DNA from: JACVRX01 sp963819885
GTDB taxonomy: Bacteria; Actinomycetota; Actinomycetes; Jiangellales; Jiangellaceae
Direction of reading: 5' to 3'
DNA length: 64,000 nucleotides
Assembly: GCA_963819885.1 (NCBI GenBank)
Contig: CAWFXV010000020.1
Location: 14,810-78,809 of the forward strand
Shown here one piece after another: positions 52,033-60,125 of this stretch; the stretch's first letter is position 1, and every line of letters begins with the position of its first letter. The position numbers and the translations under genes are program-made. The notes under the pieces are model-generated. The model saw only the letters and a program-made list of their open reading frames with translations. It had not been told where the DNA came from and did no database searches.

Positions 52033-53685
52033 CTAGCGGCTAGTTTCCTGCCTGACTGCATATGCGGCCGCTTCGGCTCGGTTGCGCAAACCGAGCTTCG
52101 ACAACACGTTGCCCACGTGGTGCTCGACCGTCTTTCGGGAGATGTAGAGCCGATCACCGATCTCGGCGTTGGACAACCCGGCGCCGACCAGCCCGAGCAC
52201 CTCCGCCTCCCGTTTGGTCAGTGCACCGAACCCCTTCGGGCCGGTCCGGGACGGTGCGCCCAGGGATCGGAGCATCGCTGCAGCGGCATCGGCATGCCGA
52301 GCCGCCTGAAGTTTCTCGAAGGCCTCCAATGCCGCCCTCGCCTCGGCAATGGCCACCTCCGGCGTCAGCTCGGCGAGCGCGCGGGCCATCTCCAGGCGGC
52401 TTTGCGCAAGCTCCATCGGAAGCTGCGCTCGGGCGAATCCCTCCACAGCGTCATGCAAGCGCGCCTGGGCGTCCCCTCCTCGTCCGCTCGCGATGCAGAC
52501 CCGACCTTTCGCCAGTGCAGCTGCCGCTGGAAGATATTGGCCCTGCTGGGCATCCGCGATGCGATCCAAGCGGGCGGCAGCTCGCTCGGCTTCCTCGAGG
52601 CTGCCGTCTTCGATACACACCTCGACAAGTTGCGCGAGGAGTGGGCCGACCAAAGCCGTTGTGCCAATGGGCAGAGCATTGTCGTCCAAACCCTCCGTGG
52701 CGTGTTCGAGCAAGTTCCGCGCCAATGCGATGTTGCCTCTGGCGAAGTGCAGCGCGGCACACGTCCGGACGGCGTCGGGATGCTGTTCCAGTCCCTGTAA
52801 CAGTTGCTCGGCTTCTTCCAGGCGGCCTTGCCGGAGCCGTAGGTCTGCCAGCCGAATGATCGCCGCGGCGCGCCGTCCGGACATCCCGTGGTCGAAGTGC
52901 CGCACCGCCCCTTCCAGCTGGATCTCGGCCTCAGGCCAGCGTCCGGCTGCTGTCAGGATGCCGCCGTAGTGCGCGCGGCAGAACGCGGCAACGACGTTTC
53001 GCTGCTTCATACTGTCCGCAGCCGAGCGCATCCATTGATCGGCTCGCGATACTTCGTTGAGCACCTCGCACGCCCAGAAGAATCCGCAGAACATCGAATC
53101 CACGGTCGCGATGTCTGTTGTCTCGCCCGCACACGCCGCAGCCAGCGCTTCGTCGAAGATCACCAGGCCCTGCTCGACCCGATCGGTCAGCATGAACAGG
53201 CCGCCCAGCCAGCTCAGCGCCTCGAACTCGATGTCGGGATCGGCCAGGCGGCGGCCGATCATCATGGCTTCTCGGAGTAGCGCCTCACGTACCGAGGCGT
53301 CCGGTTGCGTGTACGACTTGATGATCAACAACCAGCCGTACTCGGGTCGATCTTCGCCGGCCCCTTGCAGGATCGTGCGTGCCCGTGCCAGCCAGCCACT
53401 CTGCACGGCCCAATTGCCGAGGACGTTCCCACAAATCCAGGCCAGCATGCGCGCGGCCCGCGCCGCGCCCACTGTCTGGCCATCCTTGCGATAGGCGGCA
53501 TAGGCCTGTTCATAGTGATCAATGGAGGCGGTGTAGTCGCACTCGAGGTACAAAGCCTGGCCGAGGCCTTCGAGGGCCGAACTGGACCGAACCTCGGCGA
53601 GCACGTGCTCGAATGCCCGTCGGGCGGTTGAGGCGTCGCCGTCTCGCAGGGCCGCCCACCCGTCGTCGATCGCGGGCGAGCTCAC
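52033..53685 (-). CDS. TPR-repeat LuxR-family transcriptional regulator
   Basis: Protein of 550 residues from GTG 53685. Residues about 1-470 are alpha-helical TPR/MalT-like repeats (for example DYTASIDHYEQAYAAYRKDG, ADLRLRQGRLEEAEQLLQGL, EDGSLEEAERAAARLDRIAD). The C-terminus is a LuxR DNA-binding domain: LTKREAEVLGLVGAGLSNAE then LYISRKTVEHHVGNVLSKLG. No P-loop ATPase domain of LAL proteins is present, so it is a shortened form in which TPR repeats may bind a ligand or partner. GATCAT lies six bases before the GTG, consistent with leaderless transcription. Next on the strand is the MFS gene. Confidence 0.82.
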   Translation of the reverse strand: MSSPAIDDGWAALRDGDASTARRAFEHVLAEVRSSSALEGLGQALYLECDYTASIDHYEQAYAAYRKDGQTVGAARAARMLAWICGNVLGNWAVQSGWLARARTILQGAGEDRPEYGWLLIIKSYTQPDASVREALLREAMMIGRRLADPDIEFEALSWLGGLFMLTDRVEQGLVIFDEALAAACAGETTDIATVDSMFCGFFWACEVLNEVSRADQWMRSAADSMKQRNVVAAFCRAHYGGILTAAGRWPEAEIQLEGAVRHFDHGMSGRRAAAIIRLADLRLRQGRLEEAEQLLQGLEQHPDAVRTCAALHFARGNIALARNLLEHATEGLDDNALPIGTTALVGPLLAQLVEVCIEDGSLEEAERAAARLDRIADAQQGQYLPAAAALAKGRVCIASGRGGDAQARLHDAVEGFARAQLPMELAQSRLEMARALAELTPEVAIAEARAALEAFEKLQAARHADAAAAMLRSLGAPSRTGPKGFGALTKREAEVLGLVGAGLSNAEIGDRLYISRKTVEHHVGNVLSKLGLRNRAEAAAYAVRQETSR

Positions 53686-53958
53686 CAACCGATGATCGCA
53701 CGCGGTACCAGTCACGGCTCCGCAGCAGTTCGTAACGTAGGAACCATATGCACCAAGCGTTGCCGCGGGCGCGAACTCGAGGTCTCGTACCTCGGGGCCG
53801 TCTTTTGGGGACGGCACGCGTTGGGCAACCGCGGCACCCTGGCCACGAGTTCATCGGCCAGGCTCGCAGGTAGGGTGTGTGCCCCTCGCCCCTGGGAGTA
53901 GTTGAACCCAGCCGCGCCCCGGCGCGTGGCATTGATGGATTCCCCGGGAGGTGGACCC

Positions 53959-54405
53959 ATGGAACTTTGGCAGCCTTCGAAGTTGCTCAACGGTCGCATG
54001 TCGCGGCTGGTAGTCATCCTCGCCGGAACAGTGCTGGCAATGGCAAGCTGCGGCGGCGGAGATGACGAGGGCTCGGCAGCGACAACTCAGAGTCCGGCCA
54101 CATCCGCCGCAACCGGCGGCGCCGATGCCGGGACCATGATCGAGGTCGACGAGAAGGACTTCACGATCGAGCTCTCGACGATGGAGCTCACACCAGGCAC
54201 GTACACGTTCGTCACGACCAACAACGGCCAGACCACCCATGCCCTCGAGATCGAAGGCCAAGGCGTGGAGGAAGAAACCGAGGACATCGCCCCCGGCGAC
54301 ACCGCCGAACTCACCGTCACACTCGAAGCAGGCGAATACGAGCTCTACTGCCCAGTGGGCAACCACAAGGACATGGGCATGAAGCTCGACATCACCGTCG
54401 AGTAG
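53959..54405 (+). CDS. cupredoxin-like lipoprotein
   Basis: Secreted copper-protein-like domain, 148 residues. A hydrophobic signal (RLVVILAGTVLAMAS) ends at C31 with a modest lipobox, followed by a Ser/Thr/Ala-rich linker. The domain (about 58-148) has candidate type 1 copper ligands H94 (QTTHALEIEG), C131 and H136 (ELYCPVGNHKDMGM) and M139 or M141, in the C-X4-H-X(2-4)-M order of plastocyanin-like proteins. ATG 53959 is preceded by GGGAGGTGGACCC, a very good ribosome-binding site. The nearest neighbours are regulator and efflux genes, and a link with metal export by the RND pair is possible but unproven. Confidence 0.82.
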   Translation: MELWQPSKLLNGRMSRLVVILAGTVLAMASCGGGDDEGSAATTQSPATSAATGGADAGTMIEVDEKDFTIELSTMELTPGTYTFVTTNNGQTTHALEIEGQGVEEETEDIAPGDTAELTVTLEAGEYELYCPVGNHKDMGMKLDITVE

Positions 54406-54579
54406 ACCTCCGGTAGAGCACACGCTCGGACGGGCAACACTCGTGCACGTCTCGGCGCGATGGCGCCGCTACAAGGGGCGGTAGTGACGCCATCGCTAAC
54501 CCCGCAGCAGGTGACCTGCCACACGGCCAGCACGAAACACGCCGAACGGCTGTCGTGCGCGCCCGACGGGCGGCCCCTG

Positions 54580-55062
54580 TCATCCGGACGCAGCCCCTGG
54601 GCCGGATGGCGGAAGCTCGACGTGGTACTGCTCGGACCACTTGTCCTTGTCGCGCTGGAATGCAATGACGACAACTTCGCTCCGCGAGTCGTGCGCGGCC
54701 TTCTCCAGCGTGACGAACTCCGCCGACACCGGTTCACCGGGGCTCAAGCGGCCGAAATCCCACTCACGCAGCCGCGGATGGCTTGATTCGTTCTCAGCGA
54801 AGCCCACCAACTTCGCGTCGCCGGTCACGACCTGGACGATGGCGCGGTCAACAACGACGGCGCCGTGGTTCTCGAGCGTAAACAGTGCCACCAGCGGCTC
54901 GCTCAGCCACTTGTCGAAGCGGGCGGCCACCGGTGGTCGTTGCCGCTCTCGTTCTCGCCGTACTGCTCGTCGATGTACTGCGTACGTGAAGCCGAGCGCC
55001 ATGACGCTCAGAACAAACGCGCCCATAGCAAGCCAGTCAGGACCGTCCCAGGCGCCGGGCAT
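54580..55062 (-). CDS. single-pass membrane protein of unknown function
   Basis: Protein of 160 residues. One N-terminal helix (about residues 9-28, DWLAMGAFVLSVMALGFTYA) is followed by a basic stretch HRRAVRRERERQRPP, then a beta-rich domain: VALFTLENHGAVVVDRAIVQ, FGRLSPGEPVSAEFVTLEKA and EVVVIAFQRDKDKWSEQYHV. The basic residues suggest the domain is on the cytoplasmic side. I do not recognise the family. Start ATG at 55062; the frame is open up to 55317 but upstream codons show no coding character, and they oppose an integrase remnant. Confidence 0.6.
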   Translation of the reverse strand: MPGAWDGPDWLAMGAFVLSVMALGFTYAVHRRAVRRERERQRPPVAARFDKWLSEPLVALFTLENHGAVVVDRAIVQVVTGDAKLVGFAENESSHPRLREWDFGRLSPGEPVSAEFVTLEKAAHDSRSEVVVIAFQRDKDKWSEQYHVELPPSGPGAASG

Positions 55063-55111
55063 GGCGCCGCAGCGTATATGCCCGGCGGCGGCAGCGGTAA
55101 GAGAGACATTT

Positions 55112-55282
55112 GACGGGGGCCTGCAGGGCCGCCGCTCGGTAGCACTCGACCCAGCCACTGTGGCGGCGCTGCGGCAGCATCGGGCCCGGCAACTGGCCGA
55201 GCGGCTCGCCGCGGGCGAGGCAATCCGGCCCGAAACGCGGTTCCTGAGCACTCGCCGAGGCTGTGACCTGCGCAGATGCTGA
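55112..55282 (+). pseudogene. tyrosine-recombinase (integrase) fragment
   Basis: The frame reading GRRSVALDPATVAALRQHRA then RQLAERLAAGEAIRPETRFL strongly resembles the stretch between the first catalytic arginine box and the H-x-x-R box of actinophage and ICE integrases. The catalytic R, HxxR and Y are absent: the piece has only some 50 codons and ends at TGA 55282. It lies 10 bases from the 3' end of tRNA-Ser(CGA), the classical att position of such elements, so it is read as a scar of an excised or decayed integrative element. Confidence 0.6.
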
Positions 55283-55292
55283 CAGGGTTGAG

Positions 55293-55379
55293 CGGTGGCG
55301 GTGGGATTTGAACCCACGGAGGAGTTGCCCCCTCACACGCTTTCGAGGCGTGCTCCTTAGGCCGCTCGGACACGCCACC
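55293..55379 (-). tRNA. tRNA-Ser(CGA)
   Basis: Minus strand: acceptor GGTGGCG pairs with CGCCACC, discriminator G. Anticodon arm CACGC-CTCGAAA-GCGTG with anticodon CGA, class II variable arm TGAGGGGGCAACTCCTC, T-arm GTGGGTTCAAATCCCAC. 87 nt; CCA not encoded. Confidence 0.95.
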
Positions 55380-55430
55380 GTCGTCGAGGGTACCCGAGCG
55401 GAGCTGGCTGAAAGAACGCCGTGACGTCGC

Positions 55431-55892
55431 TCAGGGCGACCGGCGAGCGTCGAAGAACTCCCGCAGCAATCCGGCGCATTCGTCGGCAAGAACCCCGCTC
55501 ACCACCTCCGGACGGTGGTTGAGCCGACGGTCGCGAACCAGGTCCCATAGTGAGCCGACAGCGCCGGCCTTCGGATCGGGCGCCCCATAGACCAGCCGGG
55601 TCACCCGGGCCAGCACGGCAGCACCCGCGCACATCGCGCACGGCTCCAGCGTTACGACGAGCGTGCAGCCGTCGAGGCGCCAGGACCCTACGGTGGCAGC
55701 AGCCGCCCGAAGGGCGAGAATCTCGGCATGTGCGGTTGGATCCGCTTCGGCCTCACGCGCGTTGCGGGCACGGCTGATCACCTCACCGTCGGGCCCGAGC
55801 ACTACGGCGCCGATGGGCACGTCGTCGGTCGTCAGGGCTGCTTGGGCTTCCACCAACGCGAGGCGCATCGCTGGAACGTGCACGTCACTCAA
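55431..55892 (-). CDS. tadA: tRNA adenosine(34) deaminase
   Basis: Zinc-dependent deaminase of up to 153 residues that converts A34 of tRNA-Arg(ACG) to inosine. Catalytic zinc ligands are H55 (TAHAEIL, with E57 the proton shuttle) and C85/C88 (LEPCAMCAGA). VYGAPDPKAGAVGSLWDL is the typical substrate-contact segment. The ORF begins with TTG 55892; GTG 55883 and ATG 55868 are alternatives and none has a clear ribosome-binding site. In actinomycetes tadA is commonly next to a tRNA-Ser gene, as here. Confidence 0.92.
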   Translation of the reverse strand: MSDVHVPAMRLALVEAQAALTTDDVPIGAVVLGPDGEVISRARNAREAEADPTAHAEILALRAAAATVGSWRLDGCTLVVTLEPCAMCAGAAVLARVTRLVYGAPDPKAGAVGSLWDLVRDRRLNHRPEVVSGVLADECAGLLREFFDARRSP

Positions 55893-55917
55893 ACCTGAGC
55901 GGGGTGGAACGACGAAC

Positions 55918-56151
55918 TCACGCCCCGAGGCTCGTCTGCCGCTTGCGAGCCCGTGCCCGAGCGGTCATCACTCGCCACGATGTCGTGCGCATGAACGCGG
56001 CTCGAGCTTGGGAGAGTTCGCGGAGAAAGAGGGCTCGGCGGCGCAGCCGCTCGGGATCTCGGGCCGGATGCCCGGGCCGGCATGGCCCCGTCGTGATGCC
56101 CATCGGGTCGAGCTCTGCAGGTTCCGACGCAGGGACGGCACCCTCGGGCAT
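55918..56151 (-). CDS. small basic protein of unknown function
   Basis: Protein of 77 residues: MPEGAVPASEPAELDPMGIT, a Pro/Gly-rich middle, and a basic helical end (RLRRRALFLRELSQARAAFM, then ARARARKRQTSLGA). The ATG at 56151 is preceded by AAGGAGG at an ideal distance, which is the main reason to call it. It lies between tadA (same strand, 25 bases downstream) and upp (divergent). No family is recognised; the basic tail could bind nucleic acid. A 24-base-spaced direct repeat lies in front of it. Confidence 0.5.
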   Translation of the reverse strand: MPEGAVPASEPAELDPMGITTGPCRPGHPARDPERLRRRALFLRELSQARAAFMRTTSWRVMTARARARKRQTSLGA

Positions 56152-56162
56152 CGCGCCTCCTT

Positions 56163-56205
56163 GTTCGTACACGAGCGTTCAACGGCGTTCGCACACGAGC
56201 GGTTG
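56163..56205. repeat. two direct repeats of GTTCGNACACGAGCG, 24 bases apart
   Basis: GTTCGTACACGAGCG (56163-56177) and GTTCGCACACGAGCG (56187-56201) differ at one position. They lie directly upstream of the small basic protein gene (minus strand) and 70-110 bases upstream of upp, so they may bind a regulator of either gene. Confidence 0.4.
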
Positions 56206-56265
56206 CGACGCTAGCACCGCGCCGGGTCGGCGGTCGACCCGAGTGCTCGGCGACGGCGCAGGCGA

Positions 56266-56271
56266 TAAGTT
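56266..56271 (+). promoter_or_regulatory. -10 box of upp (leaderless)
   Basis: TAAGTT followed by CGCGCC and ATG at 56278: TANNNT plus six bases, no ribosome-binding site. Confidence 0.5.
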
Positions 56272-56277
56272 CGCGCC

Positions 56278-56919
56278 ATGCGCCTGCAGGTCGTGGAGCA
56301 CCCCCTCGTCGCCCACAAGCTGACCGTTTTGCGCGATGAGCGCACGGAATCGCCGACTTTTCGCCTGCTCGCCGACGAGTTGGTGACGTTGCTCGCGTAC
56401 GAAGCCACTCGCGATGCCCGAGTTGCTCCGCTGCGTATCGCGACCCCGGTCGGGCCGGCGGATGGTGTGAAGCTGTCGGCCCCCAAGCCTTTGGTCGTGC
56501 CGATCCTGCGGGCCGGGTTGGGCATGCTCGACGGGATGGCTCGGTTACTGCCGACTGCCGAGATCGGCTTCCTCGGGATGATCCGCGACGAGCGCACGCT
56601 GCAGGCGACGACGTATGCGACCAGACTCCCGGACGATCTCACCGGCCGGCAGTGCTACCTGCTCGATCCGATGCTCGCCACGGGAGGCACGTTGGCTGCC
56701 GCGATTCGCTTCGTTGCCGATCGCGGTGCCGATCAGATCACCGCGGTCTGCCTGCTTGCAGCGCCGGAGGGAGTCGCATACCTCGAACAGGAGACAGCTG
56801 AGCTCGCAGCGCCTGTCACTATCGTGACCGCGGCCTTGGACGAGCGGCTGAACGACAAGGGTTACATCGTTCCGGGACTTGGTGACGCAGGCGATCGGCT
56901 CTACGGCATCGTCGGCTGA
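56278..56919 (+). CDS. upp: uracil phosphoribosyltransferase
   Basis: Pyrimidine salvage enzyme of 213 residues, uracil + PRPP to UMP. It begins MRLQVVEHPLVAHKLTVLRD with DERTESPTFRLLADELVTLL (family hallmark), VPILRAGLGMLDGMARLLP, the PRPP loop LLDPMLATGGTLAAAI, and uracil-binding segment GYIVPGLGDAGDRLYG near the C-terminus. Leaderless start as described for the box at 56266. The stop region overlaps the 3' end of the convergent metallo-hydrolase gene by 19 bases. Confidence 0.95.
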   Translation: MRLQVVEHPLVAHKLTVLRDERTESPTFRLLADELVTLLAYEATRDARVAPLRIATPVGPADGVKLSAPKPLVVPILRAGLGMLDGMARLLPTAEIGFLGMIRDERTLQATTYATRLPDDLTGRQCYLLDPMLATGGTLAAAIRFVADRGADQITAVCLLAAPEGVAYLEQETAELAAPVTIVTAALDERLNDKGYIVPGLGDAGDRLYGIVG

Positions 56920-57740
56920 CCGGACCGATTCGGCTGAACACGGCCGAGAGCTGACAGCGTCACATCCTCCGGGTACGGCGACCGCTGTACAGCCTCGGCT
57001 TCGGTCAGCTCCCCAACTGACACGGCACGGACGAGCGCAGCGACGACCTCGAGTTCGTCGCGCTGGGTACGAACGAATGATGCGTCGACAGGTTCGCCAT
57101 GTCCGGGGACGACGACCTGCGGATCGAGGCCAAGTAGACGATCCAACGTCGACGGCCACTCCGCCGGGAACGCGTCGGCGCCGAACACCGGCGGCGCACC
57201 TTGCTCGACCAGATCACCGGCAAAAATCGTTGCCTCGCCATCGACGTCGACGATGACGTCGTTGTCCGTGTGGCCCCGACCCAGATGCGACAACGTGACG
57301 CTGCGACCGCCCAGGTCGACGACGATCCGATCCGTCAATAGGTCTGTCGGCACTACGGCCCGAGCTGTGCTGAGGGTGGCAGCCGACCTCGCGTCTTCAG
57401 CTGCGCGGTAATAGCGCAACCCCCGTTCGCGCATTTCGTCGGCGCGACCGGCGATGACGTCGCGGCACCGCTCATGGGCCCAGACCGAGCACGGCAAGAA
57501 CGAGGCCGTGCCAAAGAAGTGGTCCCAGTGCGAGTGGGTGATCATCGCAATCCACGGCAGCGGTGTCACCGTTCTGATTGCGGCCGCCAGCTCAGTGCCG
57601 TGAACCTCGTCGCGACCGGTGTCGATGACCAGGCACGCCTCGCCACCGATCACGAGCCCCAGTGTCTGGTCCAGCGCGGCGTACCGCCGCACGAGTACTC
57701 CAACCGCGATCTCTTTCCAGGCGCTGTCCACATGTCTCAT
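56901..57740 (-). CDS. metallo-beta-lactamase-fold hydrolase
   Basis: Di-zinc hydrolase of 279 residues from ATG 57740. Motif 1 is MITHSHWDHFFG (H69, H71, D73, H74), then SHLGRGHTDNDVIV, FAGDLVEQGAPPVFG and VVPGHGEPVDA, a complete metal site. It is close to the quinoprotein-relay/cyclase-like group of the family (DTGRDEVHGTELAAAI). The frame is open upstream to 58001, but that part opposes the antitoxin gene. Convergent with upp and divergent from the RHH-MazF module. Substrate unknown. Confidence 0.85.
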   Translation of the reverse strand: MRHVDSAWKEIAVGVLVRRYAALDQTLGLVIGGEACLVIDTGRDEVHGTELAAAIRTVTPLPWIAMITHSHWDHFFGTASFLPCSVWAHERCRDVIAGRADEMRERGLRYYRAAEDARSAATLSTARAVVPTDLLTDRIVVDLGGRSVTLSHLGRGHTDNDVIVDVDGEATIFAGDLVEQGAPPVFGADAFPAEWPSTLDRLLGLDPQVVVPGHGEPVDASFVRTQRDELEVVAALVRAVSVGELTEAEAVQRSPYPEDVTLSALGRVQPNRSGQPTMP

Positions 57741-57819
57741 TGTCGTGACCAAAGGATCGCTTGGGAGGTCCACTCGGCTGCGAAGCTGGAACGCGGCAGG
57801 GAGTGGATCCCAGAATGGT

Positions 57820-57825
57820 ATGCTA
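57820..57825 (+). promoter_or_regulatory. -10 box of the RHH-MazF operon (leaderless)
   Basis: TATGCT followed by ATGCGC and ATG at 57832. The six bases between contain another in-frame ATG (57826), but the usual leaderless distance points to 57832. Confidence 0.45.
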
Positions 57826-57831
57826 TGCGCA

Positions 57832-58073
57832 TGACAACGCAGATTGCGGTGCGGTTGCCAGACGAACTCGTCGAGTTTCTCAACGAGGAAGTCCAAGCTG
57901 GCGCCCGGTCCCGGGCGGCGGTGGTCACCGAGGCGCTGCGGAGAATGCGTCACGCCAAGGCCGAGGAGAACGACGTACGGATCTACCGCGAGCTGGCCCA
58001 ACGCGGCGAGAGCGATCCCGAGCTGGAGGCATGGACTGAGCGCGCGTCCCGGACACGGCTGGACATTGAATAA
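57832..58073 (+). CDS. ribbon-helix-helix antitoxin (MazE-type partner)
   Basis: Antitoxin of 80 residues. The RHH DNA-binding part is TTQIAVRLPDELVEFLNEEV, followed by ARSRAAVVTEALRRMRHAKA; the C-terminal 35 residues (AEENDVRIYRELAQRGESDP) are acidic and should wrap the toxin. The stop overlaps the mazF start (TAATG), the arrangement in which antitoxin and toxin are translated together. Autoregulation over the leaderless promoter is expected for this type and inferred here. RHH antitoxins are often paired with MazF in actinomycetes instead of the AbrB-fold MazE. Confidence 0.88.
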
Positions 58074-58378
58074 TGCGACCCATCCACCTGGTCAGGATCG
58101 ACAAGCTGCGGCCGGCGGTCATCCTGACCCGAGAAAGCGTGCGTCCGTACCTGAGGCGCATCACCGTGGCGCCGATCACCAGTACCGAAAGAGGACTGCG
58201 CACCGAAGTGCCGGTGGGGTCAGCCAACGGCCTCGACGACCGGTCGGTGATCTCCTGCGACAACGTGCAGACGGTCGAGGTCGGCGACATCGGGCGGCCC
58301 ATCGGCCACCTGACCGACGACCAGGAGATCGCCCTCGCACACGCCCTCGCGACCGCGTACGACCTGAACTTCAGCTGA
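58073..58378 (+). CDS. mazF: MazF/PemK-family endoribonuclease toxin
   Basis: Toxin of 101 residues with the CcdB/MazF barrel: IHLVRIDKLRPAVILTRESV (strand with the catalytic-arginine region), ITVAPITSTERGLRTEVPVG and SVISCDNVQTVEVGDIGRPI, where the serine/threonine and SCDNVQT segment form the conserved active-site wall. Family members cut mRNA or tRNA at short sequence motifs. ATG overlaps the antitoxin stop by one base. Cleavage specificity cannot be read from the sequence. Confidence 0.9.
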   Translation: MRPIHLVRIDKLRPAVILTRESVRPYLRRITVAPITSTERGLRTEVPVGSANGLDDRSVISCDNVQTVEVGDIGRPIGHLTDDQEIALAHALATAYDLNFS

Positions 58379-58461
58379 CCGCCTGGGCCATCACGCGCAC
58401 ACCGCCACACCTATCCGCCACAGATCGTGGCGCCAGCCCCCTTCCGGCGCCGGATGCCTGA

Positions 58462-59832
58462 TCACAGATTCTTGAGGGCCGCGACCAGCTTGGTGAGCGA
58501 CTCCTTGGCGTCGCCGAAGAGCAGCGTCGTCCGGGGGTCGTAGAGAAGTTCGTTCTCGATGCCGGCAAACCCGGGCCGCATCGACCGCTTCAGGAAGACC
58601 ACGGCCTTGGCCTGGTCCACGTCGAGGATGGGCATGCCGTAGATCGGCGAGCCGGGTGAGTTGCGCGCCGCCGGATTGACGACGTCGTTGGCTCCAACGA
58701 CGAGGGCGACGTCGGCGGACCGCAGCTCGGGGTTGGCCGCATCCATCTCGCGCAGCTGCTCGTAAGGAACGTTGGCCTCGGCGAGGAGCACGTTCATGTG
58801 CCCAGGCATGCGGCCCGCGACCGGATGGATCGCGTAGGAGACCTCGACGCCGCGGCTCTCGAGCAGGTCGGCCAGCTCGTGCACGGTGTGCTGCGCTTGC
58901 GCCACGGCCAGTCCGTAACCAGGCACGATGATGACGCGGCGGGCAAAGTCGAGCAGGATCGCGACGTCATCTGGGCCGGCAGAGCGAACGGGTCGGTCGC
59001 CGCCAGCACCTGTGCTGCCTGCAGTTGATCCGCCCGCGAACGCGCCGAACAAGATAGATGTCACGGAGCGGCCCATGGCTTGCGCCATCAGCCGGGTGAG
59101 GATGGTGCCGCTCGCACCGACCAGGGTGCCCGCCACCAGGAGGAGCGCGTTGTCCAAGACGTAGCCGCCGGCCGCGACGGCGAGCCCGGTGAACGCATTG
59201 AGTAACGAGATGACGATCGGCACGTCGGCGCCGCCGACGGGCAACACGAGGAGCACCCCGAAGATCAGCCCGGCGACGGCGAGAGCCACAGCGAACGTCA
59301 TACTCCCGGTGCCGGCCACCGCCACGACCAAAGCGGCTGCTGTCACGAGCACCGCGGCGGAGACGAACTGGCCGCCTCGGAAGACAATCGGGCGGCCGGT
59401 CATGAGCTCCTGCAGTTTGGCGAATGTCACCGCCGATCCGGAGAACGACACCGAGCCCACGAGCACCGTGAACGCAACCGCCGCGAGGCGCGGTGTGGTC
59501 TGGGTTTCCTCGGACAACTCCAGCAGCGCGACCAGTGCCGCCGCGCCGCCGCCTACGCCGTTGAACAGCGCGACCAGCTGTGGCATCGCGGTCATCGCGA
59601 CCCGTCGCGCGAACAGGACGCCGATGACCGCACCCAGCACGATCGCGACGAGAATCCAGGCCAGGTTGTGAACCTCGTAGACGACGAACGTCACGGCGAG
59701 AGCAATCAAGGCTCCGACAGCACCAAGGTGATTCCCGCGGCGAGCGCTCCGCGGCGACGACAACCCCTTGAGCGCGAGAATGAAGCAGACAGCCGCAACT
59801 AGATAGCCCAGCTGGGCCCAGACCGGTATCAC
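58462..59832 (-). CDS. pntB: proton-translocating NAD(P)+ transhydrogenase subunit beta
   Basis: PntB of 456 residues: eight or nine membrane helices (dII) then the NADP(H)-binding domain dIII. dIII begins near IIVPGYGLAVAQAQHTVHEL (GYGLAVAQAQ is the fingerprint loop) and includes VSYAIHPVAGRMPGHMNVLL, VALVVGANDVVNPAARN and AVVFLKRSMRPGFAGIENEL, all strongly conserved. GTG start overlaps the stop of the small alpha-2 subunit gene (GTGA). With pntAa and pntAb it builds the membrane enzyme that uses the proton gradient to make NADPH from NADH. Confidence 0.95.
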   Translation of the reverse strand: MIPVWAQLGYLVAAVCFILALKGLSSPRSARRGNHLGAVGALIALAVTFVVYEVHNLAWILVAIVLGAVIGVLFARRVAMTAMPQLVALFNGVGGGAAALVALLELSEETQTTPRLAAVAFTVLVGSVSFSGSAVTFAKLQELMTGRPIVFRGGQFVSAAVLVTAAALVVAVAGTGSMTFAVALAVAGLIFGVLLVLPVGGADVPIVISLLNAFTGLAVAAGGYVLDNALLLVAGTLVGASGTILTRLMAQAMGRSVTSILFGAFAGGSTAGSTGAGGDRPVRSAGPDDVAILLDFARRVIIVPGYGLAVAQAQHTVHELADLLESRGVEVSYAIHPVAGRMPGHMNVLLAEANVPYEQLREMDAANPELRSADVALVVGANDVVNPAARNSPGSPIYGMPILDVDQAKAVVFLKRSMRPGFAGIENELLYDPRTTLLFGDAKESLTKLVAALKNL

Positions 59833-60125
59833 TCGACGCCGTCCGCCCGTCGGGTGCGGAACATCTCCAACATCCGATCGGTCACGACGAATCCGCCCAC
59901 GAGATTGACCGTCGCCAGGACGACGGCGACCAACGCGACAATCAGCACGGCGGTCGTCTCCGCCCGGCCGGCCACGATCACGGCACCGACCAGGATGATC
60001 CCGTGAATGGCGTTGGCACCGGACATCAGTGGGGTGTGCAGCGTCGAGGACACCTTCGACACGACCTCGAATCCGACGAACACCGCGAGCACGAAGGTGG
60101 TCAGCAGGGCGACCGGGGCGTTCAT
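59829..60125 (-). CDS. pntAb: NAD(P)+ transhydrogenase subunit alpha, part 2 (membrane piece)
   Basis: Short membrane subunit of 98 residues with three helices: LLTTFVLAVFVGFEVVSKVS, AIHGIILVGAVIVAGRAETT and VALVAVVLATVNLVGGFVVT, ending DRMLEMFRTRRADGVE. STLHTPLMSGANAIHGI is the diagnostic segment of the dII alpha part. Its ATG overlaps the stop of pntAa (TGATG), and its stop overlaps the pntB start. The split of alpha into two genes is normal in actinomycetes. Confidence 0.93.
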   Translation of the reverse strand: MNAPVALLTTFVLAVFVGFEVVSKVSSTLHTPLMSGANAIHGIILVGAVIVAGRAETTAVLIVALVAVVLATVNLVGGFVVTDRMLEMFRTRRADGVE

